Assembly: GCF_043194295.1 (NCBI RefSeq) | Contig: NZ_JBAFVK010000015.1 | DNA from: Xanthobacter autotrophicus | GTDB taxonomy: Bacteria; Pseudomonadota; Alphaproteobacteria; Rhizobiales; Xanthobacteraceae | Reading direction: 5' to 3' (one strand) | DNA length: 64,000 nt | In this document: positions 10,105 through 17,392 of the stretch, piece after piece | How the letters are laid out: each line of letters starts with the position of its first letter | How positions within the stretch are numbered: the first letter of the stretch is position 1 | Translations under genes and position numbers: made by a program | Notes under the pieces: model-generated | What the model was told of the DNA's origin: nothing | Databases searched by the model: none | Seen by the model: the letters and a program-made list of their open reading frames with translations, nothing else

Positions 10105-10308
10105 TTGGGCGACGTGGTCAATCTTCACCGGGCGCGCAAGGCGCGGGTCCGTCAGGTGGCGCAGACGGCAGCCGATGAGAACCGTATCCGATTCGGACGG
10201 ACCAAGGCCGATCGTCAAAGGCTGGCAGACGAGCTTGAGCGGCAGCGACGCCACCTTGAAGGCCACGCCCTGACCGAGAGGGAAGAACATGAAAAGCCCC
10301 GTGGTTAA
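10105..10308 (+). CDS. DUF4169 family small protein
   Basis: A 67-residue, highly basic protein. The TTG at 10105 gives MGDVVNLHRARKARVRQ, the canonical family N-terminus, with AAGGTGAG 7 bases upstream. A GTG at 10093 in the same frame overlaps that ribosome site and is less likely. The rest, RIRFGRTKADRQRLADELER followed by QRRHLEGHALTEREEHEK, is predicted helical and matches DUF4169, found almost only in alphaproteobacteria next to fumC. Its end overlaps the next gene by 20 bases, so the two are translationally coupled. Function unknown. Confidence 0.8.
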   Translation: MGDVVNLHRARKARVRQVAQTAADENRIRFGRTKADRQRLADELERQRRHLEGHALTEREEHEKPRG

Positions 10309-10567
10309 AAGATCCATCGTCATCGCCGGCCACAAAACCAGCGTCAGCCTTGAAGACGCCTTCTGGGAGGCGTTGAAGGAGATTGCCAGCGGCCGCCGGC
10401 TCACCCTGTCCGACCTCGTGGCAACCATCGATTCCGCGCGCACGCAGGGCAACCTGTCGTCCGCCATCCGCCTCTTCGTCCTCGACTACTATCGCGGCGT
10501 TGCAACGGCGGCCCGGAGTCAGGCCCTGGGGGATCGCATTCCAGCGGTCAGTCCTCCCGTTGCGTAA
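10289..10567 (+). CDS. ribbon-helix-helix domain protein
   Basis: A 92-residue protein whose core VKRSIVIAGHKTSVSLEDAF, WEALKEIASGRRLTLSDLVA and SSAIRLFVLDYYRG fits the RHH_4 family of short alphaproteobacterial ribbon-helix-helix proteins. The opening strand (KRSIVIAG) should insert in the DNA major groove of a dimer. It overlaps the DUF4169 gene by 20 bases and is followed by a strong terminator at 10601-10636. DNA binding is expected from the fold; targets are unknown, and autoregulation of the fumC-divergent region is possible. Confidence 0.82.
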   Translation: MKSPVVKRSIVIAGHKTSVSLEDAFWEALKEIASGRRLTLSDLVATIDSARTQGNLSSAIRLFVLDYYRGVATAARSQALGDRIPAVSPPVA

Positions 10568-10600
10568 AGCGCGGCTCGACCTTATCTGCGAACGAGGCTG

Positions 10601-10636
10601 ACCGCGCGTCGCGTTGAAAGGCGACGCGCGGTTTCC
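10601..10636 (+). terminator. intrinsic terminator after the RHH gene
   Basis: A perfect 12-bp stem, ACCGCGCGTCGC (10601-10612) and GCGACGCGCGGT (10621-10632), has the loop GTTGAAAG and is followed by TTCCTATA. It lies 33 bases after the ribbon-helix-helix gene and ends that two-gene unit before hflK. Confidence 0.8.
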
Positions 10637-10726
10637 TATAACCGCCCAACCCGATGGGGTGGCCTCAGGTGCTGGTTTTCGCCGGCGCCCGGCCTGCCTT
10701 CTCGGATGGGTCCGCCTGTCGGACCA

Positions 10727-10752
10727 GATCCGTGCGGCATGCCGCACGGATC
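10727..10752. promoter_or_regulatory. perfect 26-bp palindrome upstream of hflK
   Basis: Each 13-base arm, GATCCGTGCGGCA and TGCCGCACGGATC, is the exact reverse complement of the other with no spacer. The centre lies 73 bases before the hflK start codon. With no loop it is a poor terminator and looks like a binding site for a dimeric regulator near the hflKC promoter. The regulator is unknown. Confidence 0.6.
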
Positions 10753-10811
10753 CGGCGGAGGCTCGCAGCGACGCGTGTGCCGATGGCGGCACCGCTCACG
10801 GGAGACGACGG

Positions 10812-11969
10812 ATGTCGTGGAAGAATCAAAGTGGCGGCCCATGGGGTAATGGGCCGCGGGGTCCCTGGGGATCGGGGCCCTCTTCATCAGGACCGACGCC
10901 GCCAGATCTCGAAGACTTGATCCGCCGCAGCCAGGACCGGCTGCGCACCATGATCCCCGGCTCCTTCGGCGCCAAGGGCATCGCTGTCATCATCGCGCTG
11001 ATCGTGTTCGGCTGGCTCATGTCCGGCTGGTATCGCGTGCAGCCCGACGAGCAGGGCGTGGTGCTCCAGTTCGGCCGCTATGTGGGCACGACCCAGCCCG
11101 GCCTGAACTACCACTGGCCCTATCCCATCCAGTCGGTGCTGACCCCCAAGGTGACCTTCGTCAACCGCATCGACATCGGCATGCAGGTGAGCGAGGACGC
11201 GCGCCGCGGCTCCCCCGTGATGCGTGACGTGCCGGCGGAAAGCCTCATGCTCACCGGCGACGAGAACATCGTGGACGTGGACTTCGCCGTGTTCTGGGTC
11301 ATCTCCAATGCCCAGGACTATCTGTTTAACGTCCAGAACCCCGAAGGCACCATCAAGGCGGTGGCCGAAAGCGCGATGCGCGAGGTCATCGGCCGCACCA
11401 ATATCCAGCCCATCCTCACCGGCGCCCGGCAGAACATCGAGACCGGCGTGCAGGAGCTGATGCAGCAGGTGCTGAACAGCTACAAGGCCGGCGTCCAGAT
11501 CACCCAGGTGCAGATGCAGAAGGTTGACCCGCCCAGCCAGGTCATCGACGCCTTCCGCGACGTGCAGGCCGCCCGCGCCGACGCCGAGCGCTCCCAGAAC
11601 GAGGCGCAGACCTACGCCAACCGGGTCCTCCCCGAGGCGCGCGGCGAGGCCTCCCGCATCGAGAACGCCGCCCAGGGCTATCGCGAGCGCACCGTTGTGG
11701 AAGCCCGCGGTCAGGCGGCGCGCTTCCTGAAGATCTATGACGAGTACCAGAAGGCGAAGGTGGTGACGCGCGAGCGTATGTACCTTGAAACCATGGAACG
11801 CGTGCTCGGAGGCGTGGACAAGGTGCTGGTGGATTCCGGCGCCGCGCGTCAGGGGGCAGGAGGAACGTCAACCGGAGGGTCAGGCGGCGTCGTGCCCGTC
11901 CTGCCGCTCAATGACCTCCTCCGCCGCCCGTCGGCCACCCCCGCCCAGCCCCAGGGAGCCACGCGATGA
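10812..11969 (+). CDS. hflK: FtsH protease modulator HflK
   Basis: HflK forms, with HflC, a large inner-membrane cage around the AAA protease FtsH and limits its access to substrates. The chosen start gives 385 residues, MSWKNQSGGPWGNGPRGPWG, the usual Gly/Trp-rich cytoplasmic tail; GGAGA lies 6-11 bases upstream. A transmembrane helix (GIAVIIALIVFGWLMSGW) is near residues 56-73. The SPFH/band-7 domain follows (RVQPDEQGVVLQFGRYVGTT to SAMREVIGRTNIQPIL), then a long helix rich in Ala/Glu/Arg. Its stop overlaps hflC by ATGA. A longer frame back to 10614 is open but runs through a terminator and a palindrome. Confidence 0.96.
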   Translation: MSWKNQSGGPWGNGPRGPWGSGPSSSGPTPPDLEDLIRRSQDRLRTMIPGSFGAKGIAVIIALIVFGWLMSGWYRVQPDEQGVVLQFGRYVGTTQPGLNYHWPYPIQSVLTPKVTFVNRIDIGMQVSEDARRGSPVMRDVPAESLMLTGDENIVDVDFAVFWVISNAQDYLFNVQNPEGTIKAVAESAMREVIGRTNIQPILTGARQNIETGVQELMQQVLNSYKAGVQITQVQMQKVDPPSQVIDAFRDVQAARADAERSQNEAQTYANRVLPEARGEASRIENAAQGYRERTVVEARGQAARFLKIYDEYQKAKVVTRERMYLETMERVLGGVDKVLVDSGAARQGAGGTSTGGSGGVVPVLPLNDLLRRPSATPAQPQGATR

Positions 11970-12868
11970 GAAATCCGATCATCGGCGGCGTTCTCGCCAT
12001 TCTCGGCGTCGTCGCCCTCGTCCTCATCTATTCCGCCGCCTTCGTCGTCCACCAGACGCAGCAGGCCCTGGTGCTAAGGCTCGGTGACCCGCTCGCGCCC
12101 GTCACCACGCCGGGACTGCACTGGAAGGTGCCGTTCATCGACAGCGTCGTCTATCTCGACAACCGCATCCTCGACCTGGAAAATCCGTCGCAGGAAGTCA
12201 TTGCCGCCGACCAGAAGCGCTTGGTGGTGGATGCCTTCGCCCGCTATCGGATCACCAATCCGCTGCGCTTCTACCAGTCGGTGGGCACGGTGCAGGGCGC
12301 CAACTCTCGCCTGTCCACGGTGCTCAACTCGGCGCTGCGGCGCGTGCTGGGCGAGAACAGCTTCATCAGCGTCGTGCGCGACGGTCGTGAAGGCCTGATG
12401 CACCAGATCGCCGAGCAGGTGAACCGCGAGGCCTCGAACTTCGGCATCACCGTGGTGGATGTGCGCATCCGCCGCGCCGACCTGCCGGAAGCCAACAGCC
12501 AGGCGGTGTTCCAGCGCATGCAGACGGAGCGCCAGCGGGAGGCGGCCGAAATCCGCGCCCAGGGCAACGAGGCCGCCCAGCGGCTGCGCGCCCGCGCCGA
12601 CCGCGAGGTGACCATCGTGGTCGCCGAGGCCAACTCCAAGGGCGAGCAGGTACGCGGTGAAGGTGATGCGGAGCGCAACCGCATCTTCGCCGACGCGTTC
12701 GGGCGCGATCCGGACTTCTTCTCCTTCTACCGGTCCATGCAGGCCTATGAAGCGAGCATCAAGCCCAGCGACACCCGCATGCTGTTGAGCCCGGATTCGC
12801 GCTTCTTCCGCTATTTCCAAGACCCTGTGAGCGCAGTGACCCCCGCTGCGCCCACCACCGGCAACTGA
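11966..12868 (+). CDS. hflC: FtsH protease modulator HflC
   Basis: Partner of HflK in the membrane SPFH complex around FtsH. The 300-residue protein begins with a transmembrane helix (IIGGVLAILGVVALVLIYSA) and carries VVHQTQQALVLRLGDP and GLHWKVPFIDSVVYLDNRIL, typical of band-7 proteins. RVLGENSFISVVRDGREGLM, then VNREASNFGITVVDVRIRRA, continue the domain before an Ala/Glu/Arg-rich helix. It shares ATGA with the end of hflK, so the two are translationally coupled. A DUF2065 gene follows after 19 bases. Confidence 0.97.
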   Translation: MRNPIIGGVLAILGVVALVLIYSAAFVVHQTQQALVLRLGDPLAPVTTPGLHWKVPFIDSVVYLDNRILDLENPSQEVIAADQKRLVVDAFARYRITNPLRFYQSVGTVQGANSRLSTVLNSALRRVLGENSFISVVRDGREGLMHQIAEQVNREASNFGITVVDVRIRRADLPEANSQAVFQRMQTERQREAAEIRAQGNEAAQRLRARADREVTIVVAEANSKGEQVRGEGDAERNRIFADAFGRDPDFFSFYRSMQAYEASIKPSDTRMLLSPDSRFFRYFQDPVSAVTPAAPTTGN

Positions 12869-12887
12869 CAAAAGGGCCGAGTTCGGC

Positions 12888-13076
12888 ATGAAGGATCTGA
12901 TTGCCGCGCTGGGCCTCATGCTCGCCATCGAGGGCCTGTGCCTTGCCGCCTTCCCGGCGGCATGGCGCAGGGCCATGGAGGCGGCGCTCCACGCCCCGGA
13001 GACTCCCATGCGCCTCGCGGGGCTGGGCGTCGGCGCCCTCGGCGTGCTGTTGGTCTTCCTCATCCGCACTTTTTGA
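12888..13076 (+). CDS. DUF2065 small membrane protein
   Basis: A 62-residue protein with two hydrophobic segments, DLIAALGLMLAIEGLCLAAF and LAGLGVGALGVLLVFLIRTF, joined by the loop PAAWRRAMEAALHAPETPMR. Size, topology and position directly after hflC match DUF2065 (YjeT-like), an inner-membrane family of unknown role that travels with hflKC. The 19-base gap to hflC and the terminator at 13173-13219 place it last in the hflK-hflC unit. Confidence 0.88.
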   Translation: MKDLIAALGLMLAIEGLCLAAFPAAWRRAMEAALHAPETPMRLAGLGVGALGVLLVFLIRTF

Positions 13077-13172
13077 GGGCGAGGGACAACCGGCAGCACC
13101 CCCGCCGGCATGGTCGTCGAAGCCCAGCTTCAGACCGACAGGAAGTCCGGCCCATGAGCCTTTCGCCAAGCA

Positions 13173-13219
13173 GACCGCCCCGTTCGCCCGTAAGCCGGCG
13201 GACGGGGCGGTCGCGTTTT
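13173..13219 (+). terminator. terminator of the hflK-hflC-DUF2065 unit
   Basis: An 11-bp stem, GACCGCCCCGT (13173-13183) and ACGGGGCGGTC (13202-13212), encloses an 18-base loop that can pair further (CGCC/GGCG) and is followed by GCGTTTTGG. It separates hflKC-DUF2065 from degP, implying that degP has its own promoter in 13220-13449. Confidence 0.8.
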
Positions 13220-13449
13220 GGCCGCATTGCGCCCGCACCGATTCATCTGTGATCAGGGCCCGATCCGACCGCATGCCGGTGGCGTCGGGTCTCCAGCTGG
13301 TCTTGAATGCGGGGACGGCCCTGCGCCGGGAGACCGGCCAGGACGGGTCGCCTCCGGTGTGGCCGACGCCGGATCGTGACCGCCCGGGGCTTGCGCCCGC
13401 GCGGCGGCCGGTTCAGCCTCAAGGAACGACCGCCGCGTCGAGGAGAGAC
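13220..13449. other. degP leader and presumed promoter
   Basis: With the terminator before it, this spacer is part of a 373-base gap between DUF2065 and degP. It should carry the degP promoter. I found no well-spaced promoter hexamers. The start of degP at 13450 is supported by AGGAGAGAC just before the ATG. An open frame through the whole gap in the degP frame shows no recognisable protein sequence. Confidence 0.4.
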
Positions 13450-14946
13450 ATGCCCCAACCGCTTCGTTCCTCAGCTCCCGCCGCCCGCCTGCCCGCTTTT
13501 GTCCTGGCAGCCGCCCTCGCGCTCCTCACCGCGACCTTCTCGACCCTCAGCCCGGTCCCCCTCCTCGCCGCGCCCGGCAAGGGGCCGGACACGGTAGCGG
13601 ACGTGGCCGAGCGGGTCATGGACGCGGTGGTGAACATCTCCACCTCGCAGAACGTGGCGGCGTCGCGCTCGGTGCCCCAGCCGCAACTGCCGCCGGGCTC
13701 GCCGTTCGAGGATTTCTTCGACGAATTCTTCAAGCGGCGGCAGGACGACGGCGGCGAACAGCGCTCGCGACGCGTCTCCTCCCTCGGCTCGGGCTTCGTT
13801 ATTGATCCCTCCGGACTCATCGTGACCAACAATCACGTCATCGCTGATGCCGACGAGATCTTCGCCAATTTCAATGACGGCTCGAAGCTGAAGGCCGAGC
13901 TGATCGGTCGCGACACCAAGACCGACCTGGCCTTGCTGCGGGTGAAGCCCGACAAGCCGTTGGTTTCGGTGAAGTTCGGCGACAGCGAGAAGCTGCGGGT
14001 GGGCGACTGGGTGATGGCCATCGGCAACCCGTTCGGCCTCGGCGGCACGCTCACGGTGGGCGTGGTCTCCGCCCGCAACCGCGACATCAATTCCGGCCCC
14101 TACGACAATTTCATCCAGACCGACGCCGCCATCAACCGCGGCAATTCGGGCGGTCCGCTGTTCAACATGGAAGGCGAGGTGATCGGCATCAACACCGCCA
14201 TCATCTCCCCCTCGGGCGGTTCCATCGGCATCGGCTTCGCGGTTCCGGCCGCCACCGCCAAGCCGGTGCTGGCCCAACTGGAACAGTTCAAGGAAGTGCG
14301 GCGCGGCTGGATCGGGGTGCGCATCCAGCCGGTCACCGACGACATCGCCGAGAGCCTCGGCCTCGGCAAGCCGCGCGGTGCGCTTATCGGCGTGGTCTCG
14401 GAGAACAGCCCGGCGGCCAAGGGCGGCATCAAGGCTGGTGACGTGATCGTGAAGTTTAACGGCCGCGACATCAAGGAGGTGCGCGATTTGACCCGCACCG
14501 TGGCCGACACCATGGCCGACACCGAGGTGGACGTGGTGGTCGTGCGCAAAGGCAAGGAAGAGACCTTGCGCCTCAAGGTCGCCCGCATGCCCGAGGACGA
14601 CAAGCCGGAGACCGCCAAGCCCGCCGCCGAATCCCAAAAGGTGGCGCCCCGGAAGGCGCTCGGCATCGAGCTGTCGGCCATGAGCGACGAGCTGCGCAAG
14701 CGCTATTCCATCAAGAGCGAGATCAACGGCGTGGTCATCACCGGCGTCGATGCCTCCACCCCCGCCGCCAACAAGGGCATCAAGGCGGGCCAGGTCATCG
14801 TCCAGGTGGGCCAGGAGGCGGTGGTAAGCCCCGCCGACGTGGAGAAGCAGGTGGACGCCCTTCGCAAGCAGGGCAAGCGCTCCGCCCTGCTCCTCGTCTC
14901 CGACGGCGAGGGCAAGCAGGAGTTCGTCACCATTCCGCTGAACTGA
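13450..14946 (+). CDS. degP: periplasmic serine protease of the DegP/HtrA (Do) family
   Basis: It degrades or refolds misfolded periplasmic proteins. The 498-residue protein opens with a signal peptide (MPQPLRSSAPAARLPAFVLA, cleavage near LLAAPG). The trypsin-like domain has His-129 in VTNNHVIADADE, Asp-159 in KTDLALLRV and Ser-233 in RGNSGGPLFN. Two PDZ domains follow (RRGWIGVRIQPVTDDIAESL onward, and ALGIELSAMSDELRKRYS to the end). Residues about 70-105 contain the Q/E/R-rich LA loop typical of DegP. It lies downstream of hflKC, the common rhizobial order, but is separated by a terminator. An RpoE-type or CpxR-type stress promoter would be expected; none was resolved. Confidence 0.96.
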   Translation: MPQPLRSSAPAARLPAFVLAAALALLTATFSTLSPVPLLAAPGKGPDTVADVAERVMDAVVNISTSQNVAASRSVPQPQLPPGSPFEDFFDEFFKRRQDDGGEQRSRRVSSLGSGFVIDPSGLIVTNNHVIADADEIFANFNDGSKLKAELIGRDTKTDLALLRVKPDKPLVSVKFGDSEKLRVGDWVMAIGNPFGLGGTLTVGVVSARNRDINSGPYDNFIQTDAAINRGNSGGPLFNMEGEVIGINTAIISPSGGSIGIGFAVPAATAKPVLAQLEQFKEVRRGWIGVRIQPVTDDIAESLGLGKPRGALIGVVSENSPAAKGGIKAGDVIVKFNGRDIKEVRDLTRTVADTMADTEVDVVVVRKGKEETLRLKVARMPEDDKPETAKPAAESQKVAPRKALGIELSAMSDELRKRYSIKSEINGVVITGVDASTPAANKGIKAGQVIVQVGQEAVVSPADVEKQVDALRKQGKRSALLLVSDGEGKQEFVTIPLN

Positions 14947-14967
14947 GGGCCACTGAACTGAGCTGAT

Positions 14968-15013
14968 GCGCCGCCGTCATCCCCGGCCTATCCCCGGGGC
15001 ATGACGGCGGCGC
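14968..15013. terminator. bidirectional hairpin between degP and serB
   Basis: A perfect 13-bp stem, GCGCCGCCGTCAT (14968-14980) and ATGACGGCGGCGC (15001-15013), has a GC-rich 20-base loop. It lies between the convergent ends of degP and serB and could stop both transcripts. There is no clear U tract on either side, so efficiency is uncertain. Confidence 0.65.
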
Positions 15014-15042
15014 AAGGCCATCAGGGAGAGCCGAACGCCGCC

Positions 15043-15942
15043 TCAGGCGGTGTGGAACTCGCTCAGCCCATAACCCTGCATGTAGAGCAGGGCGGTGAGG
15101 TCGCCGTGGTCGATACGCACGTGGGCGGCCGCCGCCACCGCCGGCTTGGCGTGATAGGCGATGCCGACCCCGGCCTCCTGCAGCATGGCGAGGTCGTTGG
15201 CGCCGTCGCCCACCGCCATGGTCTCGGACGGGGCGAGATGCATGCGGTCGCGCAGCTCCTCGAGGGCGGCGAGCTTGGCCTCGCGACCGAGGATGGGCTC
15301 CGCCACCGCGCCGACGAAGCGGCCATCGTCGATGAGCAGGGTGTTGGCCCGGTGCTCGTCGAAACCGATGCGCTCGGCGATGGCGCTGGTGAACACGGTG
15401 AAGCCGCCGGAGACCAGCGCCGTATAGGCCCCGTTGGCCTTCATGGTGCCCACCAGCTCGAGCCCGCCGGGGGTAAGCTTGATGCGCTCGCGCAGCACGT
15501 CGGCCACCACGCCGGCCGGCAACCCGCGCAGCAGCGCCACGCGCTCGCGCAGTGCCGGCTCGAAGGCGATCTCCCCGCGCATGGCGCGCTCGGTGATGGC
15601 GGCCACATGGGCCTTCACACCCACGAGGTCAGCCAGTTCGTCGATGCATTCCTGCCCGATCATGGTGGAATCCATGTCGGCGAGGAAAAGCTGCTTGCGC
15701 CGGGCCGCCTCAAGCTGCACCACCACGTCGATGGGCGCATCGCCGAGGGCGGCGCGGACCGCATCGGCCAGTTCCCGGGCATCGGCGCCCAGCGGCGGGG
15801 CGAAATGGATGTCCACGGCCACGTCGGGGGCGAGCACCACGGCCTCCTGCGCCTCGGGCAGCACCGCGCGCGCATCGTGGATTGCCTCCCGGGTCAAAGC
15901 CGGGGCAGATGGGTTTGAGATCAGCGTCGCGACATAGGCCAT
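15043..15942 (-). CDS. serB: phosphoserine phosphatase
   Basis: It makes serine from phosphoserine, the last step of the phosphorylated serine pathway. The 299-residue product starts MAYVATLISNPSAPALTREA, the usual alphaproteobacterial N-terminal regulatory part. The HAD phosphatase domain has the nucleophile motif LFLADMDSTMIGQECIDELA, a threonine/serine motif ALVSGGFTVFTSAIAERIGF and the acidic motif AVGDGANDLAMLQEAGVGIA. The start codon at 15942-15940 overlaps the divergent miaA start so that both share one CATG. A longer frame to 16077 would lie inside miaA and is rejected. It converges on degP, with a hairpin between. Confidence 0.96.
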   Translation of the reverse strand: MAYVATLISNPSAPALTREAIHDARAVLPEAQEAVVLAPDVAVDIHFAPPLGADARELADAVRAALGDAPIDVVVQLEAARRKQLFLADMDSTMIGQECIDELADLVGVKAHVAAITERAMRGEIAFEPALRERVALLRGLPAGVVADVLRERIKLTPGGLELVGTMKANGAYTALVSGGFTVFTSAIAERIGFDEHRANTLLIDDGRFVGAVAEPILGREAKLAALEELRDRMHLAPSETMAVGDGANDLAMLQEAGVGIAYHAKPAVAAAAHVRIDHGDLTALLYMQGYGLSEFHTA

Positions 15943-16891
15943 GGCAGTATCGGTACTCGAACAGGGGAATGAGCCCCAGGCGGTGCTCATCGCAGGTCCC
16001 ACCGCCAGCGGCAAGTCGGCCCTCGCGATGGCGCTCGCCGAGCGACTCACGGGCATCGTGCTCAATGCAGATTCCATGCAAGTCTATGGCGATCTTCGGG
16101 TCCTCACGGCGCGGCCGACCGTCGCGGAGGCGGCCCGGGTGCCCCACGGCCTCTATGGTCACGTGGATGCGGAAACCGATTATTCCGTGGGCCGCTGGCT
16201 CGCGGATGCCACCAGCGCCCTCGCCGCCGCGCGCGAACAGGGGCTTGTGCCCATTTTCGTCGGCGGCACCGGCCTCTATTTCCGAGCGCTGACGCAGGGC
16301 CTTGCCGAGATCCCTCCGGTACCGGAGGCGGTGCGGGGCGAGGTTCGCGGCATGGCGCAAGGCCTCGACAGCCTCGCCCTGCATGCCCGCCTTGCGGACA
16401 TGGACCCGCAGACCGCCGCCCGGCTCCAGCCCAACGACCGCCAGCGGGTGCTGCGGGCGCTGGAGGTCATCACCGCCAGCGGACGCTCCCTCTCGGACTG
16501 GCAAAGGGATGCGCCGACGCCGGTGCTGGACGCCTCCCGCTGTGTGTGCCTCGTGCTGGAAATGGACCGCGCGGTGCTGCGCCAGCGCATCGATGCTCGG
16601 TTCGAAGCCATGATGGCGGACGGCGCGCTGGAGGAGGTTCGCGCCCTGGCCGCGCGCCGGCTCGATCCCGCCCGCACGGTGCTCAAGGCCCATGGCGCCC
16701 CGGCCCTCACCCGCCATCTCGTCGGCAAGATGACGCTGGACGCCGCCATCGCCGAGGGCCAAGGCGACACCCGCCGCTACGCCAAGCGGCAGGAGACCTT
16801 CTTTCGCCACCAGATGGCGGACTGGCCCCGCGCCACGCCGGATGATGCGCTGGAGGCGTTGCTTGGCCTGATCAAGACGCCCGCGCCCTGA
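15941..16891 (+). CDS. miaA: tRNA dimethylallyltransferase
   Basis: MiaA transfers a dimethylallyl group to A37 of tRNAs that read UNN codons. The 316-residue protein has the P-loop AGPTASGKSALAMALAERL at residues 18-36 and the following LNADSMQVYGDLRVLTARPT. VGGTGLYFRALTQGLAEIP is the core substrate region, and RYAKRQETFFRHQMADW is the conserved C-terminal motif. It begins at 15941, one base inside the start codon of the divergent serB, leaving no spacer for promoters. It converges on ccmH (15-base gap). In many proteobacteria miaA sits beside hfq; that is not so here. Confidence 0.96.
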   Translation: MAVSVLEQGNEPQAVLIAGPTASGKSALAMALAERLTGIVLNADSMQVYGDLRVLTARPTVAEAARVPHGLYGHVDAETDYSVGRWLADATSALAAAREQGLVPIFVGGTGLYFRALTQGLAEIPPVPEAVRGEVRGMAQGLDSLALHARLADMDPQTAARLQPNDRQRVLRALEVITASGRSLSDWQRDAPTPVLDASRCVCLVLEMDRAVLRQRIDARFEAMMADGALEEVRALAARRLDPARTVLKAHGAPALTRHLVGKMTLDAAIAEGQGDTRRYAKRQETFFRHQMADWPRATPDDALEALLGLIKTPAP

Positions 16892-16906
16892 GGCGGCGGC
16901 AAAGGC

Positions 16907-17392
16907 TCAGCGACCTTCGGGGGACGGCCCCTCCCCTTCCGCCAGAAGCTTTTTGAAGCGGGCTTCCTCGTCGGCGGAGAGGCGCTGGGGAGCGACGGCG
17001 CGGCGGCGCTTCAGGCCGAAGAACGCGGCGAGCGCGCCCAGCGCCAGCACCAGCACCGGCGCCGCCCACAGCAGGGCATTGCGCCAGGACATGACCGGCC
17101 GCAGCAGCACGAACTCGCCATAGCGCGCCACCATGAAGTCCATCACCTGCCCGTCGCTGTCCCCCGCCTTCAGCCGCTCGCGCACGATGAGGCGCAGGTC
17201 CTTGGCGAGCGGGGCATCGGAATCGTCGATGGACTGGTTCTGGCAGACCATGCAGCGCAATTCGGCGGAGATGGCGCGGGCGCGGCTTTCCAGCACCGGA
17301 TCGCCCAGCACCTCGTCGGGCTGCACCGCCAGAGCGGGCAGCGCGAAGCTGGCGAGGAGGAGAAGGGCGGCGAGGAGACGGCGCATGCCCAT
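16907..17392 (-). CDS. ccmH: cytochrome c maturation protein CcmH/CycL
   Basis: CcmH is a membrane-anchored periplasmic thiol-oxidoreductase that reduces the apocytochrome c CXXCH site so heme can be attached. The 161-residue product has a signal sequence (MGMRRLLAALLLLASFALPA), the motif LRCMVCQNQSIDDSDAPLAK with Cys-47 and Cys-50, and a C-terminal transmembrane helix (ALLWAAPVLVLALGALAAFF). Its ATG overlaps the ccmF stop (TGATG), showing translational coupling. It is the short, single-domain CcmH; the TPR part is the separate ccmI. A much longer open frame continuing through ccmF is a shadow. Confidence 0.96.
   Translation of the reverse strand: MGMRRLLAALLLLASFALPALAVQPDEVLGDPVLESRARAISAELRCMVCQNQSIDDSDAPLAKDLRLIVRERLKAGDSDGQVMDFMVARYGEFVLLRPVMSWRNALLWAAPVLVLALGALAAFFGLKRRRAVAPQRLSADEEARFKKLLAEGEGPSPEGR

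Noticed and set aside
12901..13449. N-terminal extension of degP through the DUF2065 gene
   Set aside because: It overlaps a real gene and a terminator, while the ATG at 13450 gives a proper signal peptide.
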